A stretch of DNA of 6,659 bases from Desulfonatronospira sp. GTDB taxonomy: Bacteria > Desulfobacterota > Desulfovibrionia > Desulfovibrionales > Desulfonatronovibrionaceae. Both the position numbers and the translations under genes were made by a program. Positions 1 to 6,517 of this stretch are shown here, piece by piece. Location of the stretch: contig PWGS01000172.1 in NCBI GenBank assembly GCA_003554505.1, forward strand, positions 1 through 6,659, written 5' to 3'. Below the pieces are notes generated by a model. That model saw nothing but the letters and a program-made list of their open reading frames with translations, was not told where the DNA came from and did not search any database. Numbering within the stretch: the first letter of the stretch is position 1; each line of letters starts with the position of its first letter.

Positions 1-632
1 TCGCTGGAAGCGAACATGAGGGAGCGTTTTTCATTTATGGCCTGAGCAATCATACCTTCATCAATGAGCTTGTCCATCTCCTGCTGGATCTGCTCCTGCA
101 TTTCTTCAGGATGGCAAAGGGCCAGTTTGAAGTCGGAGTTTTCCTCCTGCATCAGGAAAAAGGCCTGGGCATCGAAGTCGATGAGTTGACCAGCCCTGTC
201 CATGGTCTGGGATAGAATGGTATCCGGCTCCTCCATCCTGTTCACGCTCTCCTGGAAATCACCAAAGGACATGGCCAGCTCCAGAGCGTCCAGGTAAACC
301 CTGTTGGCCTCTTCCAGATATTTAACGCGCTGTTCCAGACTGTGAACGTCCTGCTTCAGGCCCGTGGGGGCCTTATTTGTCAGCTGGTTCTGCTGCGGCT
401 TTGGCTGAGACTCGAAAACTTCCCCGGATTGCATTTTCCGGAAGGCCACAAGCCTTGACCTGCGTATGGCCTGGGACTGTTTCCGGTTGCGGGCAACAGC
501 CTTTTTTCCACCTGCCGGCTTTGACGTGACCTGGGATTTTCTCTCAGAGTCGTCATCCACAAACCGGCGGTCATCATGCTCCGGCAGCACAGGAGCTTCT
601 GTTGATTTGCTGAAATGGAGCAAACGGGTCAT
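1..632 (-). CDS. GAF-like sensor protein, N-terminal part (runs off window)
   Basis: Partial gene: 210 codons are visible and the frame is still open at base 1. Residues 1-90 are polar, basic and rich in Q, K and R, and are probably disordered. Residues 93-123 are heptad-like (LEQRVKYLEEANRVYLDALE) and look like a coiled coil or signalling helix. From about residue 125 the sequence resembles a divergent GAF domain (IDFDAQAFFLMQEENSDF, then a DKLIDEGMIAQAI helix). Proteins of this type usually continue into an output domain such as a histidine kinase, GGDEF or HD domain, but that part lies outside the window, so the function stays open. ATG 632 is chosen because a stop codon (TGA) lies in frame two codons upstream; GAGG sits four bases before it, a rather short spacing. 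There is no signal peptide or membrane segment in the visible part, so it is probably cytoplasmic. A likely promoter lies just upstream, overlapping the end of the HDOD gene. Confidence 0.85.
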   Translation of the reverse strand, partial: MTRLLHFSKSTEAPVLPEHDDRRFVDDDSERKSQVTSKPAGGKKAVARNRKQSQAIRRSRLVAFRKMQSGEVFESQPKPQQNQLTNKAPTGLKQDVHSLEQRVKYLEEANRVYLDALELAMSFGDFQESVNRMEEPDTILSQTMDRAGQLIDFDAQAFFLMQEENSDFKLALCHPEEMQEQIQQEMDKLIDEGMIAQAINEKRSLMFASS

Positions 633-682
633 ACAGCCTCATTGATGCACAGGAATTGTTTTCTGATTTTACAGTATAATGA

Positions 683-711
683 AATATGGCTTGAAAATAA
701 ACCCCTGTCAA
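683..711 (-). promoter_or_regulatory. sigma-70-type promoter for the GAF-like gene
   Basis: On the minus strand a perfect -35 box TTGACA (711-706) is followed after 17 bases by CATATT (688-683, four of six -10 matches). The -35 box overlaps the stop codon of the HDOD gene. A second -10-like word, TATACT, lies at 678-673 but has only a weak partner 17 bases upstream. Transcription would start near 676, leaving a short leader of about 45 bases. The GAF-like gene can therefore probably be expressed apart from the HDOD gene. No experimental support. Confidence 0.45.
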
Positions 712-1997
712 CTTTTTTCTGACGAAGGCATGGAGGATTTCTGCAGAAATCGGTCCACCTTTTTCAGACAGAGGGCAAAAACCGCAGGGTCCAGGCCCAG
801 GATTTCCCAGGCACGGGCATCCAAAGGAGGCACATATTCAGGGCCGTCTCCGTGCATGGAGCAGGCGTGGACCAGAATATCAGCCACATGCACCACTGCG
901 GTATCCGGAAAATGCAGGGACCGGTTCGGAGCATGATGATACCTGACCGAATGCTCCAGAATTAGAGGAAGCTTCCATTTGGCCACAAGCATGCCGCCGG
1001 CAAGGGCGGGGTCTGTCCCCATAACCGCGGATTCAGCCTGCCAGGACAGCTTCTTTTCCCGGGCAGCCTTTTTGCGTGCCTGGCCCATATGCTGCGGAAA
1101 GTTGAGCATGAGAATTGTTTTCCCTATATCATGGATCATCCCGGCCAGAAAAAGTCTTTCCTTGTTCATGCCTTCCCTGAATGAGCCCATGGTTCTGGCG
1201 GCAATGGCGCAGGCTATGCTGTGCCTCCAGAATTTTCTGAGGTTCATTTCCTGGATCTTGAGCCCCTGAAATGTGGATCTGAACAGAAAGACCAGGACCA
1301 TCATGAATGATTGCTTGGTGCCCAGGAGGTTCAAGGCCTGGGAAACACTTTCTATTCTGAAGGGAAAACCGTAAAAGGAGCTGTTGACAAGATTCAGCAG
1401 CCGCCTGGAAAGTTCTGGATCCCGGTTAATGATTGCGGCCAGACGGGCCGCGGTACACTGGGGATCAGTAAGGGCTTCCTGCAGCTGGACAGTGAGCAGG
1501 GGCAAGGGTGGAAATTCCAGGCTATCAAAATCCAGGCGGCCTGGATCCATCTGCTCTGGACGGGACTGGTGCTTTCCAAAAAGAATCTCCCCGTGCGTGC
1601 GCGTCTGGGGCTGGTGCGCCGGTGGGTCCCGCAAGTCAGGGTTGCGGGCCATTTCCCGGGCCAGCCTGACCCGGGCCAGACTGAACATCTCCTGCATGGC
1701 CGGATATTCCAGATCCGTGTGCACAAATTTGGGCTGTATCCTTTTTTCCGCCAGCTCCAGAAGTTCAGGGTCCTGCCAGACCTCACCATCCCCGGAGGTG
1801 TCACTTTGCTCAGTCTGCGGGTATCCCCCGGTTTCCCTGATTTCGACTTCAGTTACCCCCCAGATTTTCAAGGCCCGGATATGTTTTCCGGACAGAGGAA
1901 TCCCACTGTTGACCAGCAAACGCCCGTTTCCGGCCAGCAGATCGGACGCAGGAATCATGCCCGGTTCAAGCTTATGCACATTGATTTTACACTTCAT
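708..1997 (-). CDS. HDOD-domain signalling protein
   Basis: A 429-residue, probably cytoplasmic signalling protein. Residues 1-55 form a small beta-rich N-terminal domain (INVHKLEPGMIPASDLL, later LKIWGVTEVEI) of the kind found before HDOD or HD-GYP domains in delta-proteobacteria. A charged linker (about 56-155) leads to an HDOD domain (about 158-375) that starts FPPLPLLTVQLQEAL and contains the typical INRDPELSRRLLNLVNSSFYG helices. HDOD domains are usually regulatory, non-enzymatic relatives of HD phosphohydrolases. Here the metal-site residues look largely kept: H259, H289-D290 in MIHDIGK, H349, H354 and D373. The HHExxDGxGYP signature of c-di-GMP-cleaving HD-GYP enzymes is absent. The open frame extends to a GTG at 2015, but AAGAGG (2010-2005) sits seven bases before ATG 1997, so 1997 is preferred. 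It lies 57 bases after the GGDEF/EAL gene and is probably in the same transcript. Partner and signal are unknown. Confidence 0.9.
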   Translation of the reverse strand: MKCKINVHKLEPGMIPASDLLAGNGRLLVNSGIPLSGKHIRALKIWGVTEVEIRETGGYPQTEQSDTSGDGEVWQDPELLELAEKRIQPKFVHTDLEYPAMQEMFSLARVRLAREMARNPDLRDPPAHQPQTRTHGEILFGKHQSRPEQMDPGRLDFDSLEFPPLPLLTVQLQEALTDPQCTAARLAAIINRDPELSRRLLNLVNSSFYGFPFRIESVSQALNLLGTKQSFMMVLVFLFRSTFQGLKIQEMNLRKFWRHSIACAIAARTMGSFREGMNKERLFLAGMIHDIGKTILMLNFPQHMGQARKKAAREKKLSWQAESAVMGTDPALAGGMLVAKWKLPLILEHSVRYHHAPNRSLHFPDTAVVHVADILVHACSMHGDGPEYVPPLDARAWEILGLDPAVFALCLKKVDRFLQKSSMPSSEKS

Positions 1998-2004
1998 CCC
2001 CAAA

Positions 2005-2010
2005 CCTCTT
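2005..2010 (-). promoter_or_regulatory. ribosome binding site fixing the HDOD start
   Basis: AAGAGG on the minus strand is followed by a seven-base spacer (TTTGGGG) and ATG at 1997. It lies inside the alternative six-codon extension that would begin at GTG 2015, so it argues for the shorter 429-residue protein. Confidence 0.6.
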
Positions 2011-2054
2011 CTCACATCCCTGAGGCGACAAAACTGCTTAAATGCCGGCGCGGA

Positions 2055-4592
2055 TCATCCGGAAACTTTAGTGCCTCCGGGAACAAGCCAGATCTTTTCT
2101 ATAGAAGCCGGGTCCAGGGGCTTGGAGAATAAAAAACCCTGACCATAATGGCACTTAAAAGACTTGACATTGTCCAGCTGAAGCTGGGTTTCAATGCCCT
2201 CGGCCACCAGCTCCAGATTCAAGCCATAGGCCATTTCCACGATGGCCTGGATAATGCGATGGTTATTCTTTTTGGAATTGGCTATATTGATAAATGAGCG
2301 ATCGATCTTCAGTTCATCCAGGGGAAAGCGCTGCAGATGGGCCAGGGAGGAATATCCTGTTCCGAAGTCATCTATACTCAACCGGAGACCCATATACTTC
2401 AGTCTTCTCAATGTCCGCAGGTTGTTATCCTTCTGGGCCATGGCCATGCTTTCGGTTATTTCCAGATTCAGGCATCCCGGACTCAGGTTCTCTTCCTGCA
2501 GGGCCTGATAAAGCTTCTGCTCCAGACCGGCCTTTTCCAGCTGCTTGCCGGAAATATTTATATTCATCACCAGAGACTCATTGAATTCTCTCCAGAGTTT
2601 GATCTGCCTGCAGGATTCCCGCAGCCCCCAGAGCCCCATGGGTTCTATCAAACCTGTCTCTTCAGCCAGGGGTATAAACATGCAGGGAGAAACCATGCCC
2701 TGTTGCGGATGCTTCCAGCGAATCAACGCCTCAAAACCCTTCAATCCGCTGCTCTCCAGCCTGACTATGGGCTGGTAATTCAAAATCAGTTCCCCGTGCT
2801 CCATGGCCCGACGCAAATCTTTCTCCATCAGAGTGCGCTGGCTTTTTTGCTGATACATCTCGCTGACAAAAGTCACACAGCGGTTTTTTCCCTGCTTCTT
2901 GGCCTGTTGCATGGCCAGCTCAGCATCCCGGATCATGTCTTCCGGCCGGGTGTAGTTCATATTATAGAACACGATGCCAGCACTGATGGTGATGCGGACT
3001 TCAAGGCCATCAATAAAGTATGGCTCGGCCATCTTTTCTCTGACGTGCTGGGCCAGGTCGTTTATTTCTCCCTGCTGGCGGTCTTCTGCCATGATACAGA
3101 ACTCATCCGAACTCAAACGGGCCAGGGTGTCGTTGGCGCGCAGCAGGGCCTGGACTCTGTTGGAGACTTCCAGCAGAAGGCGGTCCCCAATCAAATGCCC
3201 GAAACTGTCATTAATGGCTCCCAGTCCATCCAGATCAAACACGAGCAACCCGAAAAAAAAGCTCTTGTCCTGGCTCGCTTTCTGCAGGCCCTTTTCCAGC
3301 TTTTCAAGGAAAAAAGAATGGTTGGGAAGGTTGGTGCGGTGATCGTACAGGGCCTTGTGCAGTAGACGCTCCTCGCTTTTCTTCCTCTCGGTAATATCTG
3401 TAATGCTGCCCTCGAAATAAACGATCCGGCCCTGCTCATCGCTTATGGTACGGGCGTTCTCCGAGATCCAGACCAGGCTTGTATCCTTGCGCTGGACCTG
3501 GGTTTCCATTTGCTGTAAACTACCTTTTTGAAGTAAAGTACTGTGCCGCGTCTCTCTAATTTTGGGTATACAATAGATTTCAGAAAAATTCCTCTCCCGC
3601 ATGGCTGTTTCGAAATCCTCCGGGGAAGCATAGCCCAGAATGCGGGCAAAGGCCTGGTTGACGCAGACAACCGAGTCGTCCGCTCCCACCAGGTACATGC
3701 CCTCAACTGCATGGTAAAACAGGGCCCTGTATTTTGACTCCGATTCTTCCAGATTCATCCGGGCCTCGTATTCCTGGGTGATGTCCCCTATGGTCCCCAC
3801 AAGCCTGATATGGCCATCTTCGGCATATTCTGAAGTCTTGGCGTTAAGCTTGACCCACCTCCAACTCCCGGATTCAGTCTGTACCCTGAACTGCTGGCTC
3901 AAATATATATCCTCTTTTGAAGCATACTGTTTGATCTGCTGCTGCAGACCCTCCCAGTCTTCAGGATGAATAAGCCGCTCAAACCCTGGTAGATGGCCGT
4001 CCTCTTCAAGTTCATGGAGATCTTCTGATTCAGAATTCTGCAGATCCACCACCATCCTGCAGGTGGCCGGATCAATCTCGCAAACCATCTGACGCGAGCC
4101 TTCCAGAGCGGTTTTGAGACGGCTGCGGTCCTTCTGGATTTTTTGTTCGTTTTGTTTTCGTTTGGTACTGTCTTCCAGCTTGATATAGACTTTTTCTACC
4201 AGACCAGATGTGTTTCTCACCGGAACAAAAGTAATGCCAAGGCATGCCTCGCTGACTCCAGAATTTTCATTATCCCCGGGCAACTTGCGCCACGTCTCCG
4301 GAAGGACCACTGTTTCACCCAGGCGAACACGGGCAAAGACATCCTTTAGTCCCCATGTCCGGGTGCAATAATTGGTGAGGATACAGAACGGTTCTTCAGG
4401 GGACAGTTTAAACATGTCCCTGAACTTCTTGTTGGTTAACAAGGCCATGCCGGAGAAGTCGGAGACAATGACCGGGTTGGGATTGGAGTCAATGATCCTT
4501 ATCAGTTCCTCATGGAAACTTTCTAGTGACTCGGTCTGCTGCGACCGGAAAGGAGAGAAAAGACGTAAGACGCCTTTGAGTGAAAGGACCAT
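2055..4592 (-). CDS. PAS-PAS-PAS/GGDEF/EAL protein, predicted c-di-GMP phosphodiesterase
   Basis: An 845-residue protein. The EAL domain (about 588-832) should hydrolyse c-di-GMP to pGpG: E621 of EALIRW, N679 of NINIS, E711 of EITES, D741-D742 of DDFGTGYSS, K762 of LKID, E798 of VAEGIET and Q818 of GQGF are all present. The GGDEF domain (about 410-572) keeps the DLD (453-455) and GHLIGD elements, but the signature reads SSDEF (494-498), so cyclase activity is unlikely. An RxxD inhibitory-site motif (R485, D488) lies exactly five residues upstream. Three PAS regions come first: about 22-140 (divergent), 157-275 (PAS_3-like with a PAC end, VGTIGDIT) and 283-402 (ending EGSITDITERKK). There is no signal peptide or membrane helix; residues 1-16 could form a basic amphipathic helix. 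The start has AGGG six bases before the ATG. No convincing promoter was found in the 283-base gap upstream, so it may be read from the ATPase transcript. The HDOD gene follows after 57 bases. Confidence 0.95.
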   Translation of the reverse strand: MVLSLKGVLRLFSPFRSQQTESLESFHEELIRIIDSNPNPVIVSDFSGMALLTNKKFRDMFKLSPEEPFCILTNYCTRTWGLKDVFARVRLGETVVLPETWRKLPGDNENSGVSEACLGITFVPVRNTSGLVEKVYIKLEDSTKRKQNEQKIQKDRSRLKTALEGSRQMVCEIDPATCRMVVDLQNSESEDLHELEEDGHLPGFERLIHPEDWEGLQQQIKQYASKEDIYLSQQFRVQTESGSWRWVKLNAKTSEYAEDGHIRLVGTIGDITQEYEARMNLEESESKYRALFYHAVEGMYLVGADDSVVCVNQAFARILGYASPEDFETAMRERNFSEIYCIPKIRETRHSTLLQKGSLQQMETQVQRKDTSLVWISENARTISDEQGRIVYFEGSITDITERKKSEERLLHKALYDHRTNLPNHSFFLEKLEKGLQKASQDKSFFFGLLVFDLDGLGAINDSFGHLIGDRLLLEVSNRVQALLRANDTLARLSSDEFCIMAEDRQQGEINDLAQHVREKMAEPYFIDGLEVRITISAGIVFYNMNYTRPEDMIRDAELAMQQAKKQGKNRCVTFVSEMYQQKSQRTLMEKDLRRAMEHGELILNYQPIVRLESSGLKGFEALIRWKHPQQGMVSPCMFIPLAEETGLIEPMGLWGLRESCRQIKLWREFNESLVMNINISGKQLEKAGLEQKLYQALQEENLSPGCLNLEITESMAMAQKDNNLRTLRRLKYMGLRLSIDDFGTGYSSLAHLQRFPLDELKIDRSFINIANSKKNNHRIIQAIVEMAYGLNLELVAEGIETQLQLDNVKSFKCHYGQGFLFSKPLDPASIEKIWLVPGGTKVSG

Positions 4593-4875
4593 AAACTACC
4601 CTGCCCAGGCAAGTCCGATAGAAATACCGGGCGGACTGTGGTTCATGTCATGGGTAAGCCGGTACAAAACCCCCACGGTGCTCACCGGCAGGAACAGCCG
4701 GACCGCAAGCTGAACTGCTTTTCCTGCTCCTGATTTTGATCTTGCCTTTCAGAACATGCCCTGGTTCTGCATAAAAAAACACAGCCATCGACAAATCCTC
4801 CCCCTGTGCCTTCTCTGGCCGGGAGAAACAGGGATAGTGCGGCCCGGACCTCTGGCTCAGAAGGTCACCACACCC
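4593..4875 (-). other. intergenic gap with a possible decayed or frameshifted small ORF
   Basis: This is a 283-base gap between the ATPase stop and the EAL gene start. A strong Shine-Dalgarno stretch (GGGGGAGG, ending at 4797) lies eight bases before ATG 4788. That ATG opens a 46-codon frame ending at 4648 (MAVFFYAEPGHVLKGKIKI...). A second frame, shifted by one base, is open from 4748 to a TAG at 4598-4596, three bases before the EAL start; it reads as plausible protein (VRLFLPVSTVGVLYRL, then a GISIGLAWAG end) but has no clear start of its own. Joined by one slip near the A-run around 4723-4720, the two would give about 63 residues. No known family was recognised, so this may be chance, a remnant or a sequencing error. 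No clear promoter or terminator was seen. Confidence 0.25.
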
Positions 4876-6282
4876 CTATTTGACAAACAGATTGTCCCAG
4901 GCCATGTCAATCTTTTCTGTGGTCAACTCAGGACGATGACCATGGTAGAAAGCATCGTCAAGAATATGATCTATGATATCCCGCGGCTGGCAGGAAGTAA
5001 GCCGCACATCCATACGCGTGTAGTAATGGTCCATGAGGTATTCGAAAACTTCTTCATTGAACTCCAGATTATTGGACTGACATATTTTTACAAATATTTC
5101 CCGGTACTCTTCAGGCGTAGGATAGTCTATTTTTAATTTGTAACGCATGCGACGCAGAAAGGCGTTGTCTACCAGTTCCTTGGGGTCCAGGTTGGTGGCG
5201 AAAATCACCTGCTGATCAAACGGAATCTCAAACTTTCGGCCGGTATGCAGTGTAAGCATATCCGTACGCTTGGCCAAAGGGACGATCCACCTGTTGAGAA
5301 GGGTTTCCACATTCATCGGTTGTCGGCCCAGGTCGTCAACAATAAACAACCCGTTGTTGGCCTTCAACTGCAGCGGGGCTTCATAATACTTGGCTACGGG
5401 ATTGAAATCCAGATCCAGCGTACGCATGGTCAGATCCCCCCCGGCCATGATGGTGGGCCTTTTCACACAGACCCATCTTTTATCATACTCGGACTGGTCA
5501 TCCTGTTTCTCAACCGGAACATGCACTGACTTGTCATAGACAGTGATGAGCTCCCCACCCACCAGCAATGCATGGGGAACATAGACCTCACCTGGCAGCG
5601 CCCTTCCCACTGCCTCGGCTATGGTTGTCTTGCCGTTGCCCGGGGGACCGTACAGAAACATGGCCCGGCCGGAACATGCCGCAGGCCCCAGGGTCTGCAA
5701 AATGGAGTCGCTCACCACCAGATGTGAAAAGGCCTTGCTGAATTGTTCCGGAGAGATCACAATATGCATTACACTCTGGATTTCAATCTGCTTGCGATAA
5801 CTCTCCAAGGTTACGGGCGCGGGTCCGGTATAGCGGCAGATGTTCAAAAGCTCGCTGGCCCTGTTTCGACCAGCATCGGTCATGGAAAACTTGTATGATG
5901 TCTTGTGCAGTTGATCCGCTCCAATTACCTGTATGAGCTTCTCCCTGCGCAGCACATCCATGGCCTGATCCACTATGGAAATGGGCAGTTTAACCCTGTT
6001 GGCCACTATGGGAATGGTGAACTCGCCCATAAACACGACATGCTTGTTGATAAGATCCACTATATAGGAAAGATCCAGCCCTGTATCTTCAATGGAGCGT
6101 GGAACCGGAGGAACTCTTTTAAAAAATTCCTCCAGGTCTTTTTCTTCGATGAAACCAAGGGCTACAAGATTATAGCCCAGGCGTCCTCCGGAGAACTGCT
6201 GTCTTTCCAGGGCCATCTGAAGCTGTTCTTCAGATACCAGTTTCTTATCAACCAGATGTGAACCCAGAAGATTATGTTCCAT
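4876..6282 (-). CDS. AAA+ ATPase with N-terminal MshEN-like and winged-helix-like domains
   Basis: A 468-residue, probably cytoplasmic protein. Residues 5-28 and 34-57 are two 24-residue repeats with a five-residue spacer. They follow the MshEN pattern (RLGxxLVxxGx, hydrophobics at fixed steps, L at 21, Q at 24), known from the c-di-GMP-binding N-terminus of the pilus and type II secretion ATPases MshE/GspE. The second repeat has the R and G; the first has L5 for R and K14 for G. Residues about 72-147 look like a winged helix (IPIVANRVKLP helix, then YKFSMTDAGRNRA wing and helix). The AAA+ core (about 175-450) shows Walker A GPPGNGKT (212-219), Walker B FIVDD (313-317), sensor-1 N364 in FATNLDP, arginines 377, 378 and 380, and a possible sensor-2 R434 in PRDIIDHIL. 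The secretion-ATPase His box and tetracysteine motif are absent, so it is not a GspE/PilB motor. AAAGGAGA lies just before ATG 6282. The substrate or partner is unknown. Confidence 0.9.
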   Translation of the reverse strand: MEHNLLGSHLVDKKLVSEEQLQMALERQQFSGGRLGYNLVALGFIEEKDLEEFFKRVPPVPRSIEDTGLDLSYIVDLINKHVVFMGEFTIPIVANRVKLPISIVDQAMDVLRREKLIQVIGADQLHKTSYKFSMTDAGRNRASELLNICRYTGPAPVTLESYRKQIEIQSVMHIVISPEQFSKAFSHLVVSDSILQTLGPAACSGRAMFLYGPPGNGKTTIAEAVGRALPGEVYVPHALLVGGELITVYDKSVHVPVEKQDDQSEYDKRWVCVKRPTIMAGGDLTMRTLDLDFNPVAKYYEAPLQLKANNGLFIVDDLGRQPMNVETLLNRWIVPLAKRTDMLTLHTGRKFEIPFDQQVIFATNLDPKELVDNAFLRRMRYKLKIDYPTPEEYREIFVKICQSNNLEFNEEVFEYLMDHYYTRMDVRLTSCQPRDIIDHILDDAFYHGHRPELTTEKIDMAWDNLFVK

Positions 6283-6388
6283 TGAAACGCTCTCCTTTAC
6301 TATTGTGCAAGCAACTACTCATTACACTCAAAAGCACCTTATCTCCTCTCAGGCCATTTTTAAACAAGCCCTGCCAGATACAAAATGC

Positions 6389-6413
6389 GCCTGCAAAAAA
6401 ACGTTTTGCAGGC
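6389..6413. repeat. perfect inverted repeat, 10-bp arms, 5-base loop
   Basis: GCCTGCAAAA (6389-6398) and TTTTGCAGGC (6404-6413) are exact reverse complements around a five-base loop. In the ATPase transcript this forms a stem with a GC-rich base and an A/U-rich top. No U-run follows it on either strand, so it is not a classical intrinsic terminator. It may be an mRNA structure or a protein-binding palindrome. Confidence 0.7.
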
Positions 6414-6428
6414 ATGTCATCCAGTTTC

Positions 6429-6455
6429 CATCCGGAAAGTCTTTCTTTCCGGATG
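6429..6455. repeat. perfect inverted repeat, 11-bp arms, 5-base loop
   Basis: CATCCGGAAAG (6429-6439) and CTTTCCGGATG (6445-6455) are exact reverse complements around a five-base loop. The arms share the CTTTCCGGA core with the palindrome at 6475-6484. No T-run follows, so a terminator is unlikely. Its place 25-55 bases downstream of the predicted start fits either a dimeric regulator site or a leader hairpin. Confidence 0.7.
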
Positions 6456-6474
6456 CTCAACCTATTGGTTTTCT

Positions 6475-6484
6475 TTCCGGAAAC
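6475..6484. promoter_or_regulatory. TTTCCGGAAA palindrome at the predicted ATPase transcription start
   Basis: A perfect 10-base palindrome lies just downstream of the predicted -10 box (6493-6488), about where transcription would begin. It is the third copy of the TCCGGAAA core within 60 bases. The position suits a repressor operator. The same core also occurs inside genes of this window, so its meaning is uncertain. Confidence 0.35.
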
Positions 6485-6487
6485 GTA

Positions 6488-6516
6488 ACTATTCCCCATC
6501 CGATAAAATTGGTCAA
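6488..6516 (-). promoter_or_regulatory. sigma-70-type promoter for the ATPase gene
   Basis: TTGACC (6516-6511, five of six -35 matches), a 17-base spacer and AATAGT (6493-6488, four of six -10 matches) read toward the ATPase gene. No better promoter was seen in the 377 bases upstream of the gene. Confidence 0.5.
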
Positions 6517-6517
6517 T

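Larger units (their letters stand above)
6283..6481 (-). promoter_or_regulatory. structured leader of the ATPase mRNA
   Basis: This stretch of about 200 bases lies between the predicted transcription start (near 6481) and the ATPase ATG. It contains two perfect hairpins (6429-6455 and 6389-6413) and a strong Shine-Dalgarno sequence (AAAGGAGA, 6298-6291). A second Shine-Dalgarno sequence (AGGAG, 6347-6343) lies five bases before GTG 6337. That GTG opens a 21-codon frame whose TAA (6274-6272) overlaps the ATPase start, so a leader peptide with translational coupling is possible but unproven. I matched it to no known riboswitch class. Confidence 0.35.

Noticed and set aside
380..577. 65-codon minus-strand frame inside the GAF-like gene
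   Set aside because: It is out of frame with the longer frame that starts at 632 and contains the coiled coil and GAF-like sequence.
2051..2061. CGGAT-ATCCG inverted repeat at the EAL gene stop
   Set aside because: The one-base loop and the absence of a T-run do not fit a terminator. The word is short enough to be chance.
1311..2132. Long plus-strand open frame (273 codons) opposite the HDOD gene
   Set aside because: It lies antisense to a clear HDOD gene, its protein is low in recognisable structure, and no good ribosome binding site is evident. It is a shadow frame.
2337..3365. Long plus-strand open frame (342 codons) opposite the EAL/GGDEF gene
   Set aside because: It is fully antisense to conserved EAL and GGDEF motifs and matches no recognisable family.
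4771..4807. CACAG/CTGTG stem followed by seven T on the minus strand, as an ATPase terminator
   Set aside because: The stem is only five base pairs and the loop about 19 bases, too weak for a convincing intrinsic terminator.
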